From NCBI GenBank assembly GCA_963701675.1, contig OY969623.1:3162001-3226000 (forward strand): a stretch of DNA of 64,000 bases, written 5' to 3'. Positions 1 to 10,135 of this stretch are shown one piece after another. Origin of the DNA: G963701675 sp963701675 (GTDB lineage Bacteria; Planctomycetota; Planctomycetia; Gemmatales; Gemmataceae). The notes beneath the pieces were generated by a model. The model did not search any database and had not been told where the DNA came from. It saw only the letters and a program-made list of their open reading frames with translations. Each line of letters starts with the position of its first letter. Within the stretch, counting starts at the first letter, position 1. A program made the translations under genes and the position numbers.

Positions 1-3000
1 CATATCTGGCTCCTCGTCCAGGCGCTTTGAGATGATCTCGGCCTCAACCCGTAACGGGCCGAAACGGTGAACCAAATAGCTTCGCGTTCTTGGATCAGGA
101 CTTTGTTTCAAGAACGACCAGACTTTTTCTGGACGTTTCCTACGCAACAACGCAATGGCCGCGTTAGCTTTCCGTTTGGCCAGTTGCTCCTTCATGGTAT
201 CCGTCGCGTCGAGAGGCGAGTTGCGGTCTAGTTCCTGGTCCAGGAGCACGACCGCAAGCGAGCTATGTGTCGCACCGAGATATAGCCGTGCGAACTGTTG
301 TTCGTCGGAGTCCATGAGCAGATCTGCCAAGATGGCCGGGTGGTCCGCGCCGTAGTTGGCTAGAAGGTTTGTTGCAACAGTTCGTTCCGCTGTTCGCTCA
401 GGTCTGCAATCTCGGAAGACCTCGCACAAGACGGGAAGCAGTACCTTCTTGACCGGGCGAAATGCCTCGGTCCAAAATCCCAAGTAGTCCGCATTCACAG
501 TTACGAGGTCTTCGACGACTTTTTTGGCAGGCGTCTCCCATCTATGGTTCTCTGAGTCATAGTCTGCCAACGCGGCTGCTGCCCGCAGCCTTTGGTGTTC
601 TTTGCTCTGTTCTGGCTTTTCCACCACAGCCCAGAGTCGGTCCAGGAGCTTCGACTGGTGCGCGTGGAGGGCATCACGAACCACCAGAAACTCGTCCGGC
701 TCGGCATCAAGAAGCCGGCTAAAGAGGTACTCCACATGCGTTTCATCGACTGGTATCAGGGCAAGACTGGCGTGCAATTGCATTCGGCGGTCGTTCTCCT
801 GCTCGGCCCGTGCGTACATATCGTGTAGTTGCCAATCCACCCACTTGCGATAGGCAGCCATGTCTTGCACGATCTTCGGTACTTGGCTTGCGGCGGCATC
901 AGAGAGACTCCTTAGCAGGGTAGCGGCTTGAAGTCTGCCATGGACTTCGTAACCGCCCCAAACGAGCATCGCCAGAATGACCGCTGCCGCGAGTAGCCTC
1001 CGCCCATGAAAAGAGGTCGCGCGGCGCATCATCTTCCACTGCGGTTCTGTCCAGTTCTTCTTCCGTGTCAACGAGCGGATTTGAACCCATTGCAGGAGCG
1101 AGGGAAGCTGATGATTCTCCTGCCGGGCATTCCACACCGATGCGCGGTCAGCCAGGAGCAGCTCCGCCCGGCCTCGACGTGTTTCCTTCTGCTTGTGCGT
1201 CAGCCAGACTCGCAAGACGGGCACGAGGTAATCGTGGGTCAATTGGTAGAACTGGCCGACGGGGATGGCCGCAGGGTATTCGCCCTGCTGCTCGACTCCC
1301 TCTGGGTCGGTTGGCGTGATCAGCTTCAATTCGCGGTCCAGAATCCGCAGCAGGGCCTCGAAATCTGTGGGTCGGTTACTGTAGCCGCTGATAGCCAGCA
1401 GCTCCTGGTGGGAACGTAAATTTCCCTTTAAGGTGGTGCCGGCTTCGGGCAGGAGAGCTTTCAATACTGGTTGGACTACCTTTACGTGAGGACGAATGTG
1501 CGCGGGCGCCGTCGAGGCGCCAAACGTCTCTTCAAGGAAAGTCACACCGACTCCCTCAATGCCGCCCATTGCCTTTAGTGTTGCCGGTATCCAGCTCTTT
1601 GCTTTGACCATCTGAGCAAATAGCGCCAGACGCACCGGGATGATCCGGTCTCCCCGGGCCAATCCTGCCACCGCTTGATCGAGAAATCTCTCCTGGTCTC
1701 GTGACCATTCACGCGGATTCATGGGCAAGCGGCCGTATGCCCGGCCAAATTCAGCGAGGACCGTTCGCGCGTGATCGAGATCAAAGAGGTCAACGGCGCA
1801 AGAATTGTCGGCCTCCAACGGGATTTCCAAAACCCGCATGAATCGGAGTAACGGGCTCAAGAAATCATCCCTGATTATGAGAATGCACTGAACTCGATTT
1901 CCGTCACACTGACGCAGGGCATGCACTAATTCGGCATTCTCGTCGCATTGCTTCGCGTGGAGCCATTGTTCAAATTGATCGACCACCAGTAGAACCTTCT
2001 GGCCCGGTTCGAGAAGCTTCCCTTGTCGCAATTCTCTCAGAGAATCGACAAGTTTAGGTGCTAGGCCCGCGAATTCTCGATGTATACCCCTAATCAAGTG
2101 ATTTTCCGTCTGGTCGGCGGTCGCCTCGACATAAATCCTCGTAACGGTTTTCACCAACCTTGGCAACAATCCGGCCCGTGCCAGCGACGATTTGCCGCAA
2201 CCCGATGGACCATAGAGCACGCCCACACCGAACGTCGGTTGCGAGTCCAATGGCTCGATACGGCTCTTCCAGAATCGAATGCTCTCCGGAGCTCCGTCCC
2301 GATCACGGGGGCCTGGCAGTAGTTCGAGGAAGAACTCAGCGTCGCCAGCGTCGAAGGGGCGGAGCCCCTTCGGAACTACCTTGATGCCAGTCTTCTCTGA
2401 ATCTGCCGATGTAACCGTCTCGGAGCGGGCTAGCTGTGTACTCTCGTGCATCGTGGGCAGAACAGCTTGGACTTGGACAACTGGTGCAGGCACGTGTATG
2501 TGCACATCGAGTGGCTTGGGCTCTGGAATCAGCCAGTGCCGGAGACGTTCGGCCAGCTCGATAGCGGTGCTGTACCTGGCTACGGCTAGTTTGGCCATAG
2601 CCTTCTGGCAAATTTGGTCAAGTTCTGGTGGGATGGTGTCGTCAAGCTGCCGTGGTGGTCGGACTTCGTCGATAGAGCGGATTTGCTCTAACAGTTCCGT
2701 CAACGTTGTCGCACGAAATGGCCGGTGTCCGGTAAGCATCTCAAAGAAGACTACGCCCAGGCTAAAGACATCGGTTCGCGGATCAACGCGGTGCCCTTCT
2801 CCCCTAGCTTGCTCCGGACTCATATACGCCGGTGTGCCGACAAAGGGCTCCCCTAAACCGATATCTTCTTCTTTGAGAGCAAGACCAAAGTCCGCGATGA
2901 ACGGTTCTCCCTTGGCGTTGAGCAAGATGTTCGCAGGCTTAATATCACGATGAACAATGCCGCGCTTATGGGCGTAGTGCAAAGCGTCCGCCACCGTCGC

Positions 3001-3708
3001 GACCAGCTTAACCGTTTCGATCACTGAAGGCCGGTCGTCCTTGATCTTCTTCGCCAATGTGCCGCCTTCGATGAACTCAATGACGATAAAACAAGGGCAC
3101 TCCTCCGTGCTGCCCACGTGATGCACCCGAACGATGCTTGGATGCTTAAGATTAGCGACGGTACGAGCTTCAGCTAAGTAAGGTTCGATTCCTCCGGGTC
3201 GCGAAACCAACCACGGATGCGGCACCTTGATCGCGACATCACGGTTCAAATTTTTGTCGCGTGCTCGGTAGACGTCGCCAAAGCTTCCGGAGCCGAGCAT
3301 GTCGCCGATTTGGTAGTGATCCAGGCAAGCCGGAAGCGTTTGGCCTCGCGCTGCGAATCCAGATAGTACGCGGTCAATCAATGCCGGGTGATCGGGAAAA
3401 CGCTGTCGGAGATCGTCGGCGATAGATGATTCGCCGTTCTTACGGCGATACGTGTATTCCAGCCCCAGCAACTCCCAAAGCAGCTTCGAGCGCCATTTTT
3501 CTGCCACTCTATCCACGCAATCTTCAGCGCGAGGACGTTCACCGTTCTTCCAGGCTGCCTCGAATAGTGAGCAAACGGCGTCAATGTGTGATTCCATCGA
3601 CGGATCAGGTTCTTCGCGTGGCCGCGGTGACAGATTCTTACTCATGGCTTGGCGCCTGACTTCCTCGATGGAGCGCGTTTCGTTAAGCTGACGCGAGGAT
3701 AGATCCAT
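1..3708 (-). CDS. Ser/Thr protein kinase fused to nSTAND NTPase, C-terminus off window
   Basis: Partial gene; the reading frame is open through base 1, giving 1236 residues so far. A leader (EAAWKNGERPRAEDC) precedes a Hanks-type kinase: P-loop LGSGSFGDVY at about 138-147, catalytic Lys in VAIK at 161, HRD at 253-255, DFG at 273-275, so it should be active. A second NTPase follows with Walker A GPSGCGKSS at about 500-508 and Walker B LLVVDQFEQW near 575, typical of nSTAND1 modules. A membrane segment lies near 903-919. The visible C-terminus (DPRTRSYLVHRFGPL...RLDEEP) resembles the repeat-like region that in planctomycete kinases precedes a sulfatase-modifying-factor (SUMF1) type domain; that domain would lie outside the window. 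Start at 3708 (MDLSS) lacks a strong ribosome site; the Met at 3645 (MSKNL) is an alternative. Probably a membrane-anchored signalling ATPase-kinase; the ligand is unknown. Confidence 0.9.
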   Translation of the reverse strand, partial: MDLSSRQLNETRSIEEVRRQAMSKNLSPRPREEPDPSMESHIDAVCSLFEAAWKNGERPRAEDCVDRVAEKWRSKLLWELLGLEYTYRRKNGESSIADDLRQRFPDHPALIDRVLSGFAARGQTLPACLDHYQIGDMLGSGSFGDVYRARDKNLNRDVAIKVPHPWLVSRPGGIEPYLAEARTVANLKHPSIVRVHHVGSTEECPCFIVIEFIEGGTLAKKIKDDRPSVIETVKLVATVADALHYAHKRGIVHRDIKPANILLNAKGEPFIADFGLALKEEDIGLGEPFVGTPAYMSPEQARGEGHRVDPRTDVFSLGVVFFEMLTGHRPFRATTLTELLEQIRSIDEVRPPRQLDDTIPPELDQICQKAMAKLAVARYSTAIELAERLRHWLIPEPKPLDVHIHVPAPVVQVQAVLPTMHESTQLARSETVTSADSEKTGIKVVPKGLRPFDAGDAEFFLELLPGPRDRDGAPESIRFWKSRIEPLDSQPTFGVGVLYGPSGCGKSSLARAGLLPRLVKTVTRIYVEATADQTENHLIRGIHREFAGLAPKLVDSLRELRQGKLLEPGQKVLLVVDQFEQWLHAKQCDENAELVHALRQCDGNRVQCILIIRDDFLSPLLRFMRVLEIPLEADNSCAVDLFDLDHARTVLAEFGRAYGRLPMNPREWSRDQERFLDQAVAGLARGDRIIPVRLALFAQMVKAKSWIPATLKAMGGIEGVGVTFLEETFGASTAPAHIRPHVKVVQPVLKALLPEAGTTLKGNLRSHQELLAISGYSNRPTDFEALLRILDRELKLITPTDPEGVEQQGEYPAAIPVGQFYQLTHDYLVPVLRVWLTHKQKETRRGRAELLLADRASVWNARQENHQLPSLLQWVQIRSLTRKKNWTEPQWKMMRRATSFHGRRLLAAAVILAMLVWGGYEVHGRLQAATLLRSLSDAAASQVPKIVQDMAAYRKWVDWQLHDMYARAEQENDRRMQLHASLALIPVDETHVEYLFSRLLDAEPDEFLVVRDALHAHQSKLLDRLWAVVEKPEQSKEHQRLRAAAALADYDSENHRWETPAKKVVEDLVTVNADYLGFWTEAFRPVKKVLLPVLCEVFRDCRPERTAERTVATNLLANYGADHPAILADLLMDSDEQQFARLYLGATHSSLAVVLLDQELDRNSPLDATDTMKEQLAKRKANAAIALLRRKRPEKVWSFLKQSPDPRTRSYLVHRFGPLRVEAEIISKRLDEEPDM

Positions 3709-4455
3709 TAGAAATTGTCACGCCGGAAATGCAATTCTTTTCCCTGTCGGATTTCCCTCAGTCAACGGCATTAACTCTTAGGCGAGGCAAGCAGTGATCA
3801 CGACCGAAAGACGACGACGACGGCTGTTCGGTGATCGGTCGCGGACTACTGCAAACCTCGCACATGTGGAAGCTCGGAACCCCAACAGTGTTTGCATCGA
3901 AAATGGCGGTGAAGCCCGTGCGCGCACTGGACAAAGACCAGCGCATGTACATGGTCGGCTGGATGCCAGCGCTTAAGGGAGGTCAAACGTCTCCTAACGG
4001 GACTGATCATTACGCTTTGCAGTAATGCGATTCCTTCCGGACGGTCTCGTTGATGAGTCCTTCGGCGGCCACAATGGTGACGATCCGGGAATGGCGACGA
4101 CCGTGTTTTCTCTGAATAGTCAAACTGATGAGCGGCCGATTCGACCGCCGTAGCGCTTCAGGAAGATGGGAGCGTTGTCGTAGGAGGCTTCGCCACGATG
4201 CTGTCACGAAATGAGGACGAGGGGCTTTCATGCATTGCGCTGGCGCGACTCTCTTGATATCACATTTGGCGACGGCGGCCAGTCACTCTTCCAAGGGCGC
4301 GGCGTCAATGAAATTTACGACCTTGCGTTGTTGCCGCCGGATACGGCCGGCCATCAGAAGATCCTAGTCGCTGAAACTGGCTCTCAGTGCGATTCTGCGA
4401 GACATTTGGGGGCGATTCGTGCTATGCTCAGACAATACCAACAAGGATGGTCGGT
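3709..4455. other. Intergenic stretch, no supported gene
   Basis: About 750 bases between the kinase start and the AlpA-like gene. The open frames are short, overlap one another and show no recognisable motif. It should contain the kinase promoter on the minus strand and the AlpA promoter on the plus strand, but no convincing -35/-10 pair was identified. Confidence 0.5.
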
Positions 4456-4659
4456 ATGCAGGAGATTCCAGAAACGGGGTTTGTACGCCTACCCCAAGTC
4501 TTACACGTCATTCCGCTGGGCAAAACCAGTTGGTGGGAAGGTGTGAGGTCGGGCCGATTCCCCAAGCCTGTCAAGCTATCGCCGCGATGCACGGCATGGC
4601 GGGCTGAGGACATTCATCGGCTAATAAAGACCTTATCCGAACAAGACCCGAAGCATTGA
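4456..4659 (+). CDS. AlpA-family (MerR-fold) phage/island regulator
   Basis: 67 residues. The body reads as an AlpA/excisionase-type winged helix: FVRLPQVLHVIPLGKTSWW, then the wing GRFPKPVKLSPR and AWRAEDIHRLI. AlpA proteins regulate or act as directionality factors for P4-type integrases. The start at 4456 is chosen because AAGGA lies 8 bases upstream; the ATG at 4447 is too close to it. The partner integrase family occurs as a broken gene at 15136-16321 on the same strand, so this gene probably marks the left side of a degraded island. No other island core gene lies immediately beside it. Confidence 0.8.
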   Translation: MQEIPETGFVRLPQVLHVIPLGKTSWWEGVRSGRFPKPVKLSPRCTAWRAEDIHRLIKTLSEQDPKH

Positions 4660-4952
4660 TGTCGATTCGACAGTATCCCGGATGTCGTCCTGCCCGACAC
4701 CAGTGAGGCGATTGGTGGGATTTCGCTACCGGATTGATAGACGGCCAGCGTGTTCGCAAGTCTTCACGCTGCGGGCGATGGGACCTCAGCATCGAACGCT
4801 TCGACGCGAATTTGTTCAGTGATTCGGACCGGAGCGCGCAATACGCATCGCGGACGCGGGAGTAACGGGGTTGAATTCGGTTCAAATCCCATAGCCGGTT
4901 TCACCGTAAACAACCAACGACACGCAGCGGCGACATCCACAGAGGCTCAACG

Positions 4953-7900
4953 TCAGCCTGAAGTGCTTGATGAATCGGGCGCAGAATCCGGCTCATCCGG
5001 CCACAAGGCATGAAGGCGAGCTCTCACCACCGACGCTTCGTGCGTGTTGCCTGCGCGATTGAGAAAGATCACGTAATTCCGGAGGAAGCCTCGATGGTCC
5101 TCAATCTTCGGAAGGCCGAGATCCCGATAAATGCGTTCCACTTCGAGATAAAGCTCCGCAGCTCGCTCAGCATTGCCGACACGTTCCTCGACAAGAGCGA
5201 GGTTCCCCATCGCGGTTGCCACATCGTTATGGATGTCACCCAATACCCGACGGCGAATATCGATGGCTAGCTCGAAGCAGGCTTTCGCCTTGTCCCCGTC
5301 GCGTTTCCGTATGTAGCAATGACCAAGGTTGTTGCTCGTGGTGGCGAGCATCAAGCCACCAACCCTTTTCGCGCGAAGCAGGCCCATCGCTCGACAGTAA
5401 TGCTCGATGGCCTTGTCCCAGTCATTCAACTCCCCGTAGCAATGGCCCATGTTGGACAACACCATCGCAATGTCGGGGTGGTCGGGGCGGTTTCTGAAAG
5501 CGATGATGTCGCCCGCGGTCTGATAAGCAACCAGTGCATCCGCGTGTCGGCCAAGAGCTGCCAAAATAGTTCCATAGATATTATGAGCCCGCCCGTGATC
5601 CGGGTGTGCTGTGCCGATTGTGTCAGCTTGGATGGCGAGCGCTCGCTCGATGTGCCCAAGAGCTTCGTCTAGCTTGCCGTTTTGTGCAGTCAGCTTGGCG
5701 AGGTGGCATAGCACAAATGCGACCGACGGATGGTCGGGCCCAAGCTTACTTTCCCTGCGGGCCACAACATCCCGAACAATGCCTTCCGCCTCCTCATTCT
5801 TGTCCCGGCGGGATAGAAACCCAGTTAGGTTCGTGAGCGCCGTCATCTTCGCTTCAAAATAATCCTCGTCGCTTTGGTTGTCGAGGATCTCCTTCGCGCG
5901 GCGAAGCAGCTTTTCCCCTTCATCAAGCCGTCCCAGTTCGGCAACCGCCAGGGCTAGGTTGTTCAAGGTTTGCGAAACGTCTGGGTGGTCGCCGCCCCAT
6001 GCCTCTTCGCGTATGGCGAGCGCGCGGCGAAGCACTTTCTCCGCCTGCCGACAGTTGCCCAATTTGTGCAGCACCAGGCCTTGGTTGTTAACCGTAGTCC
6101 CTAGATCGGCATCGTTTGGCCCAAGGCACTTCTCTCGGATTTTGATTGCCTTGTCATATACCGAGTAGGACAGGTGGTAGTCTCCCGTCTCCTCAAGGTA
6201 ATGGGCAACGCGGTGGTGCAGAGTTCCGGCTTCTTCGGTAAGCAGTTCGTCTTCCGGAGCCGTGCTGACGACGGCGACGGCGTGCGAAAGCAGCCGAGCA
6301 CAGAGGGGCCAGTATTCGTAGCTAACGATCGGGAACGCTAATTCCAAGGCCCGAATCAGCGCCGTCCGCTTCGCACGCGCCTCTTCTGTACCCAGATCGC
6401 TCTTGATGACTTCCTGAACGAGGCGATGCATGGAGTACAGGCGATACTCTGCGTTTTTTTCGATCAGCGAATACTTCGTGAGCGGGTACAGCAGTTCGTC
6501 CACGAGCGTTTCGTCATGGTTGGCGTAGAAGTCCTTTAAAGCAACTTCAATGGCTCCCCCGAGGAAGTCCGATCCTCTGACTATCAACTCGAAAGGGATG
6601 TTGTCTGGAGCCAGGAATGCACTGTATGTCAACAACTCAGCAGATGCTGCCGATTCCGCTGCGACGGCTTCGAGGTTGAGAGACCATGTCGTTGCAACAG
6701 ATTCCTTGTAATCGCCAGTTTTGGGGCGTCCCTTTGACAGCAATTCGAGGCGTCGGCTGCGGTAGGCGGCTAGGTATGCTGTGAACGCCGTTTTCCGCGA
6801 GGCAATGTAGCTCCCAGCCTGCTCCAATGCCAGCGGAAGCTCCCCAAGCTCCTCGGCGACCTCCGCGGCTGCATTGCGTTCTTCACCTTCCGCGTGGCTC
6901 CTGCCGGTGCGCGTCAGGAGGAACTCCGTGGCCTCCTCCACGGTCAGGACGCCAACGCTGATGAGGGCGGGAACCCCGATCTCGTCAAACTGGTCAGAGC
7001 GGGACGTCAGCAGGTAATGCCCTTCGTAATTGGCGACGATGTACGGCGGCAAGAATGTGGGGGAGTCCGCGTTGTCCAAAATCAGAAGCCAGCCCTTTTC
7101 GTCAGCAAGCCATCGCTTCGCACCGTTTACTGCTGTCGCCTGATCACGAGATGCTGCCTCGGACAACTCCAGGAGTTCCGCCATCTGAGCAAAGCCTGCC
7201 GCGATCGTCAGTTCTGTCGCGGCGTTGATCCAGAACACTTTCTGATAATCTGCGAAGTGGCGATAGGCGTACTCCAGCGCGATTTGCGTCTTCCCGACAC
7301 CGCCCAAGCCACTGAGAACCTGAACCTTTGCCGTCCCAATGCGCCCAAGTGCCTGGAAATTGGCCCGAACATCCTTGAGCAACGCTTCGCGGCCAATGAA
7401 GAAGCTGTTCCTCTGACGCAGCGAACCGGCAAGCGGCACGCTCGTCGTTAAAGGGTTTGGGCTGTCCGCCCCCTCCTGACGCGTGCCCGTCACGTCGGAG
7501 GCTACCGAGGGTGCCCCGGGAGGGTCGTCATTATTCCCGTCCTCAGCCGGCGCAAAAGAACCCGACCGTTTTGTGGGCCTCGGCGCGAGAGGCCACGCTC
7601 GAGAGATCCATTGGATCGTGAAGTTGGCTGCCGTGGTAGCTGCGTATTTTTTCCACTGGTCCCGCTCCGCCTTGTTGCCTTCCGGGGGGACTGCTGCCGG
7701 CTGATCGTCCTCCCCCATCCTTGGCATGTCCGAGATGCCGCGCACCATCATGAAGCCGACGTTTTGCTTTGCCGCCTTTGCCGTCTCAATCGCCGCGGCG
7801 GCGCCTGCCCCCTCCATTTCGACTGCGAGAAGCTTCGGCCACGCCTTCAGCACCACAGCGAAGAAATCGTTACCGGCGTTATCGATGACCTTCCCGCCTG

Positions 7901-8436
7901 ACGCAACCGCACCAGGCAAGAGTTTCGGGATAGTGTCGCCGCCATCGGGGCGTATATTCATATCTTTTGCGGCCCAGGACTTATCGCGCGCGTGAAGGGA
8001 GATCGCGCTCGTCAGGAGTGCCTGGTCCGTTTGGTAGGAAAAGTCCATCCTGGGATGGAAGTCGGTCGCGACTTTCCCGTATTCGTAGTCGTAGATGACG
8101 CTGGAGATCGCCACGTCCCCCTTCGTCAGCCCGTCCTGTGGGAACCCGCCCGCAACGCCAACGATGAGAACGTACTGCGGCTTGTACCGCGCGTAGGTGG
8201 CGCTGACAGCGCTTTGCCATACGCCCAGGCCCTGGCTGCAGAACGATCCCCACGACGATGCGGTAGACTTGGCCGCCGGCACCTCGAAGTTCCCCTGTGA
8301 CCCATCCAAATTGGTTCGGGGTGGTTGACGAGCCAGTGTCGTGCTCCGTCTTACATCCGTAAGACGAGAGGCAGGCGAGCATCGCCTCGTACTCTTCCGG
8401 GATGACCGTTAGGATCGCAATGTCGGCTCTGGGCAT
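4953..8436 (-). CDS. Nucleoside phosphorylase/nucleosidase-NB-ARC-TPR STAND protein, frameshifted near 8250
   Basis: Read through one correction, the gene encodes about 1160 residues. Residues 1-270 form a PNP_UDP_1/MTAN-like domain: ADIAILTVIPEEYEAM, YVLIVGVAGGF, the nucleoside-site motif VEMEGAGAAAAI near 206 and RGISDM near 232. An NB-ARC ATPase follows: FIGREALL, P-loop GLGGVGKTQIALEYAY near 376, Walker B WLLILDNAD, LLTSRS and LPLALEQAGSYI. The C-terminal half is a long array of TPR_12-type repeats. This order (nucleotide-cleaving effector, switch ATPase, sensor repeats) matches STAND immune proteins, so an anti-phage role is inferred. The N-terminal 62 residues are in the frame starting at 8436; the remainder is in the frame that is open from 8309. 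Reading GGG instead of GGGG at 8248-8251 joins them as YRIVVG-SFCSQGLGVW. A G-run precedes the 8436 ATG. Confidence 0.8.
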
Positions 8437-9091
8437 CGGCCCCCCTGCAGGTCGTGAGGCGGTCTACGGGCAAAAAGGTGAGACGCACTTATTGTTCTAT
8501 CAGCACCCCCGCTGAAAACATGCTTCAGCTGTCCAGCTGCGGCATTGTGGTTTGTGACATCAGTCGATGGGACCGGAGAGCGCAACATCGCGAGTCAGAT
8601 TGCATTCGGTGTTTCGGACGTGTTTCGGACCGAAGCAGCTTGTGTGAATGACATTCACAACACCGGTCGATCAACCGAAGCACGCAACTCCCAAGGCCGA
8701 ATTTACTGGCGGCGTCGGTCCGCCGCACGGGAAAAAAGCTGGCTTGCGAACATTATTGCGTCAGCGGCGCGCGGGTGCCTCCTTTTCCTTCCTAGGCGTC
8801 CGGGATGGCGCTTTCACGGCGCCGACCGGAAGACCAATCAGTGGCCGAGCCCCGCCTTTCGAACCGAAAGGGCTTACTTGCCGCTCGGTGGCGATGTCGC
8901 CGCCAAAGTGGAGGTTGCCGGCGGCGAACACCTGCAGCGTTCGGCGGCCAGAGTCACTCCCGGATCCATAACTACGCGGAGACCCAGGCGGCTCTTGCTG
9001 TCGGAAACTTCCGACCGAACGGCGCTCGTCGCCTGCGTACAATGTCTTTGACTGTGTTCGCGTCTCCTCCACGAACCCACAAGGGACCGTT
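8437..9091. other. Divergent intergenic region, no supported gene
   Basis: Separates the minus-strand STAND gene from the plus-strand MGS-like gene, so both promoters should lie here. Open frames in this stretch have no family signature and overlap in several phases. No repeat array, tRNA or clear terminator was seen. Confidence 0.5.
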
Positions 9092-10135
9092 ATGACCTAC
9101 GAAAACGTCGAATCGGACCCACAAGCAATCGCGATTTACGCGAGCCCGAAGTGCTGCAGCTTGCCACAGTTGAAGATGTACAAGGGCTACTTCAACGTCG
9201 CCTGGTTCGTGCGAGCGTATTCGGCCATCTTGTCGAACTACCGGGTCATTACGACAGGGGAGACTCTCGAGGCCATCGCGAAAGCTGACCCCAGCGAGAC
9301 AGCGGAGTTCATGCAGAACTGGCTGGTTCCGACTTCGCATGCGGTTGAGTTCGAGTCGTTGGGCCGAGGTTTCGATGCACAGGTCGCGCTAGCGTCGAAG
9401 GTCGCGAAGCGCCAGGTGGAGCGTGTTCTGATGTTTCAGGACCCGGACGACGTCTTGGAACACCTGCCAGAGGCGCACGCTCTTATCCGGAACTGTGGCC
9501 TAGCGAACGTTGGTCTGCATATTAACGCCGGCGCGACGTTCTGGGCGGAGACCGAGTGGCAGCACAAAAAGGCCACGATGAGCAAACGGGTGCTCGTGGG
9601 CTTCGGCCCGTGGCGCGACCCCTTTCATGTGAAATCGCTTCACCGCAAGCTGAGCCCTCCGGAACAGGTGGTAACGTTCATTGCACATGACGGCAATAAA
9701 AATAACCCGGACGAGGATCCGAAGGGCCTGATGGAACGACTCGTGCATGATTATCATGGTGTGTTTGCGGCGAATCGGTTCGCCGAGCGGCGATATGGCA
9801 CGTTGGGAACGTGCAATCGGATTAAAGCCTACCTGAGTGAGAAAAGCAAGGAGCTCGTGATCGAACCGCTGGGGCATGGCCCTGCCGGCGGCGACGTCAT
9901 CATCGCCGACGAGATAATCAAGAAGTGGCCGGTTGACGGACGACGTTACGTACGACGGGACGGCCTCACGCATGCGGTTGTTTTCTTCATCAACTACCGG
10001 TACGCCCAACCGCACGAGGCCGACATACACGTCCTGCTTCGCACATGCCTTCATCCAGCACGGGGTGTCCATCTGATTCTTAACAACAGAACGGCTCGCG
10101 ACTGGTGCGACGCCTTGAGTAGAGGATCGCTATGA
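9092..10135 (+). CDS. Tandem methylglyoxal-synthase-like (MGS) two-domain protein
   Basis: 347 residues. The C-terminal half aligns by eye with methylglyoxal synthase, which converts dihydroxyacetone phosphate to methylglyoxal: FIAHDGNK (His-Asp and Lys), a YGTLGTCN phosphate loop, GPAGGD with the catalytic Asp, and FFINYRYAQPHEADIHVLLR with the active-site His and second Asp. The Asp that usually follows FFW/FFR is Asn here. The N-terminal half repeats the fold in degenerate form: YRVITTGETLEAI, LGRGFDAQ, VLMFQDPDD and HLPEAHALIR. Known MgsA proteins are single-domain, about 150 residues, so this is a duplication or fusion. The stop overlaps the start of the dehydrogenase gene (ATGA), so the two are probably translated together. 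AGGGA lies 6 bases before the ATG. Confidence 0.7.
   Translation: MTYENVESDPQAIAIYASPKCCSLPQLKMYKGYFNVAWFVRAYSAILSNYRVITTGETLEAIAKADPSETAEFMQNWLVPTSHAVEFESLGRGFDAQVALASKVAKRQVERVLMFQDPDDVLEHLPEAHALIRNCGLANVGLHINAGATFWAETEWQHKKATMSKRVLVGFGPWRDPFHVKSLHRKLSPPEQVVTFIAHDGNKNNPDEDPKGLMERLVHDYHGVFAANRFAERRYGTLGTCNRIKAYLSEKSKELVIEPLGHGPAGGDVIIADEIIKKWPVDGRRYVRRDGLTHAVVFFINYRYAQPHEADIHVLLRTCLHPARGVHLILNNRTARDWCDALSRGSL

Noticed and set aside
4865..4905. GGTTCAAATCCC on the plus strand, like a tRNA T-arm
   Set aside because: Stem bases do not pair and no acceptor or anticodon arm could be placed; treated as chance similarity.
8545..9051. 168-codon open frame on the plus strand
   Set aside because: No ribosome site, no family-like segments, and competing frames of equal quality in the same place.
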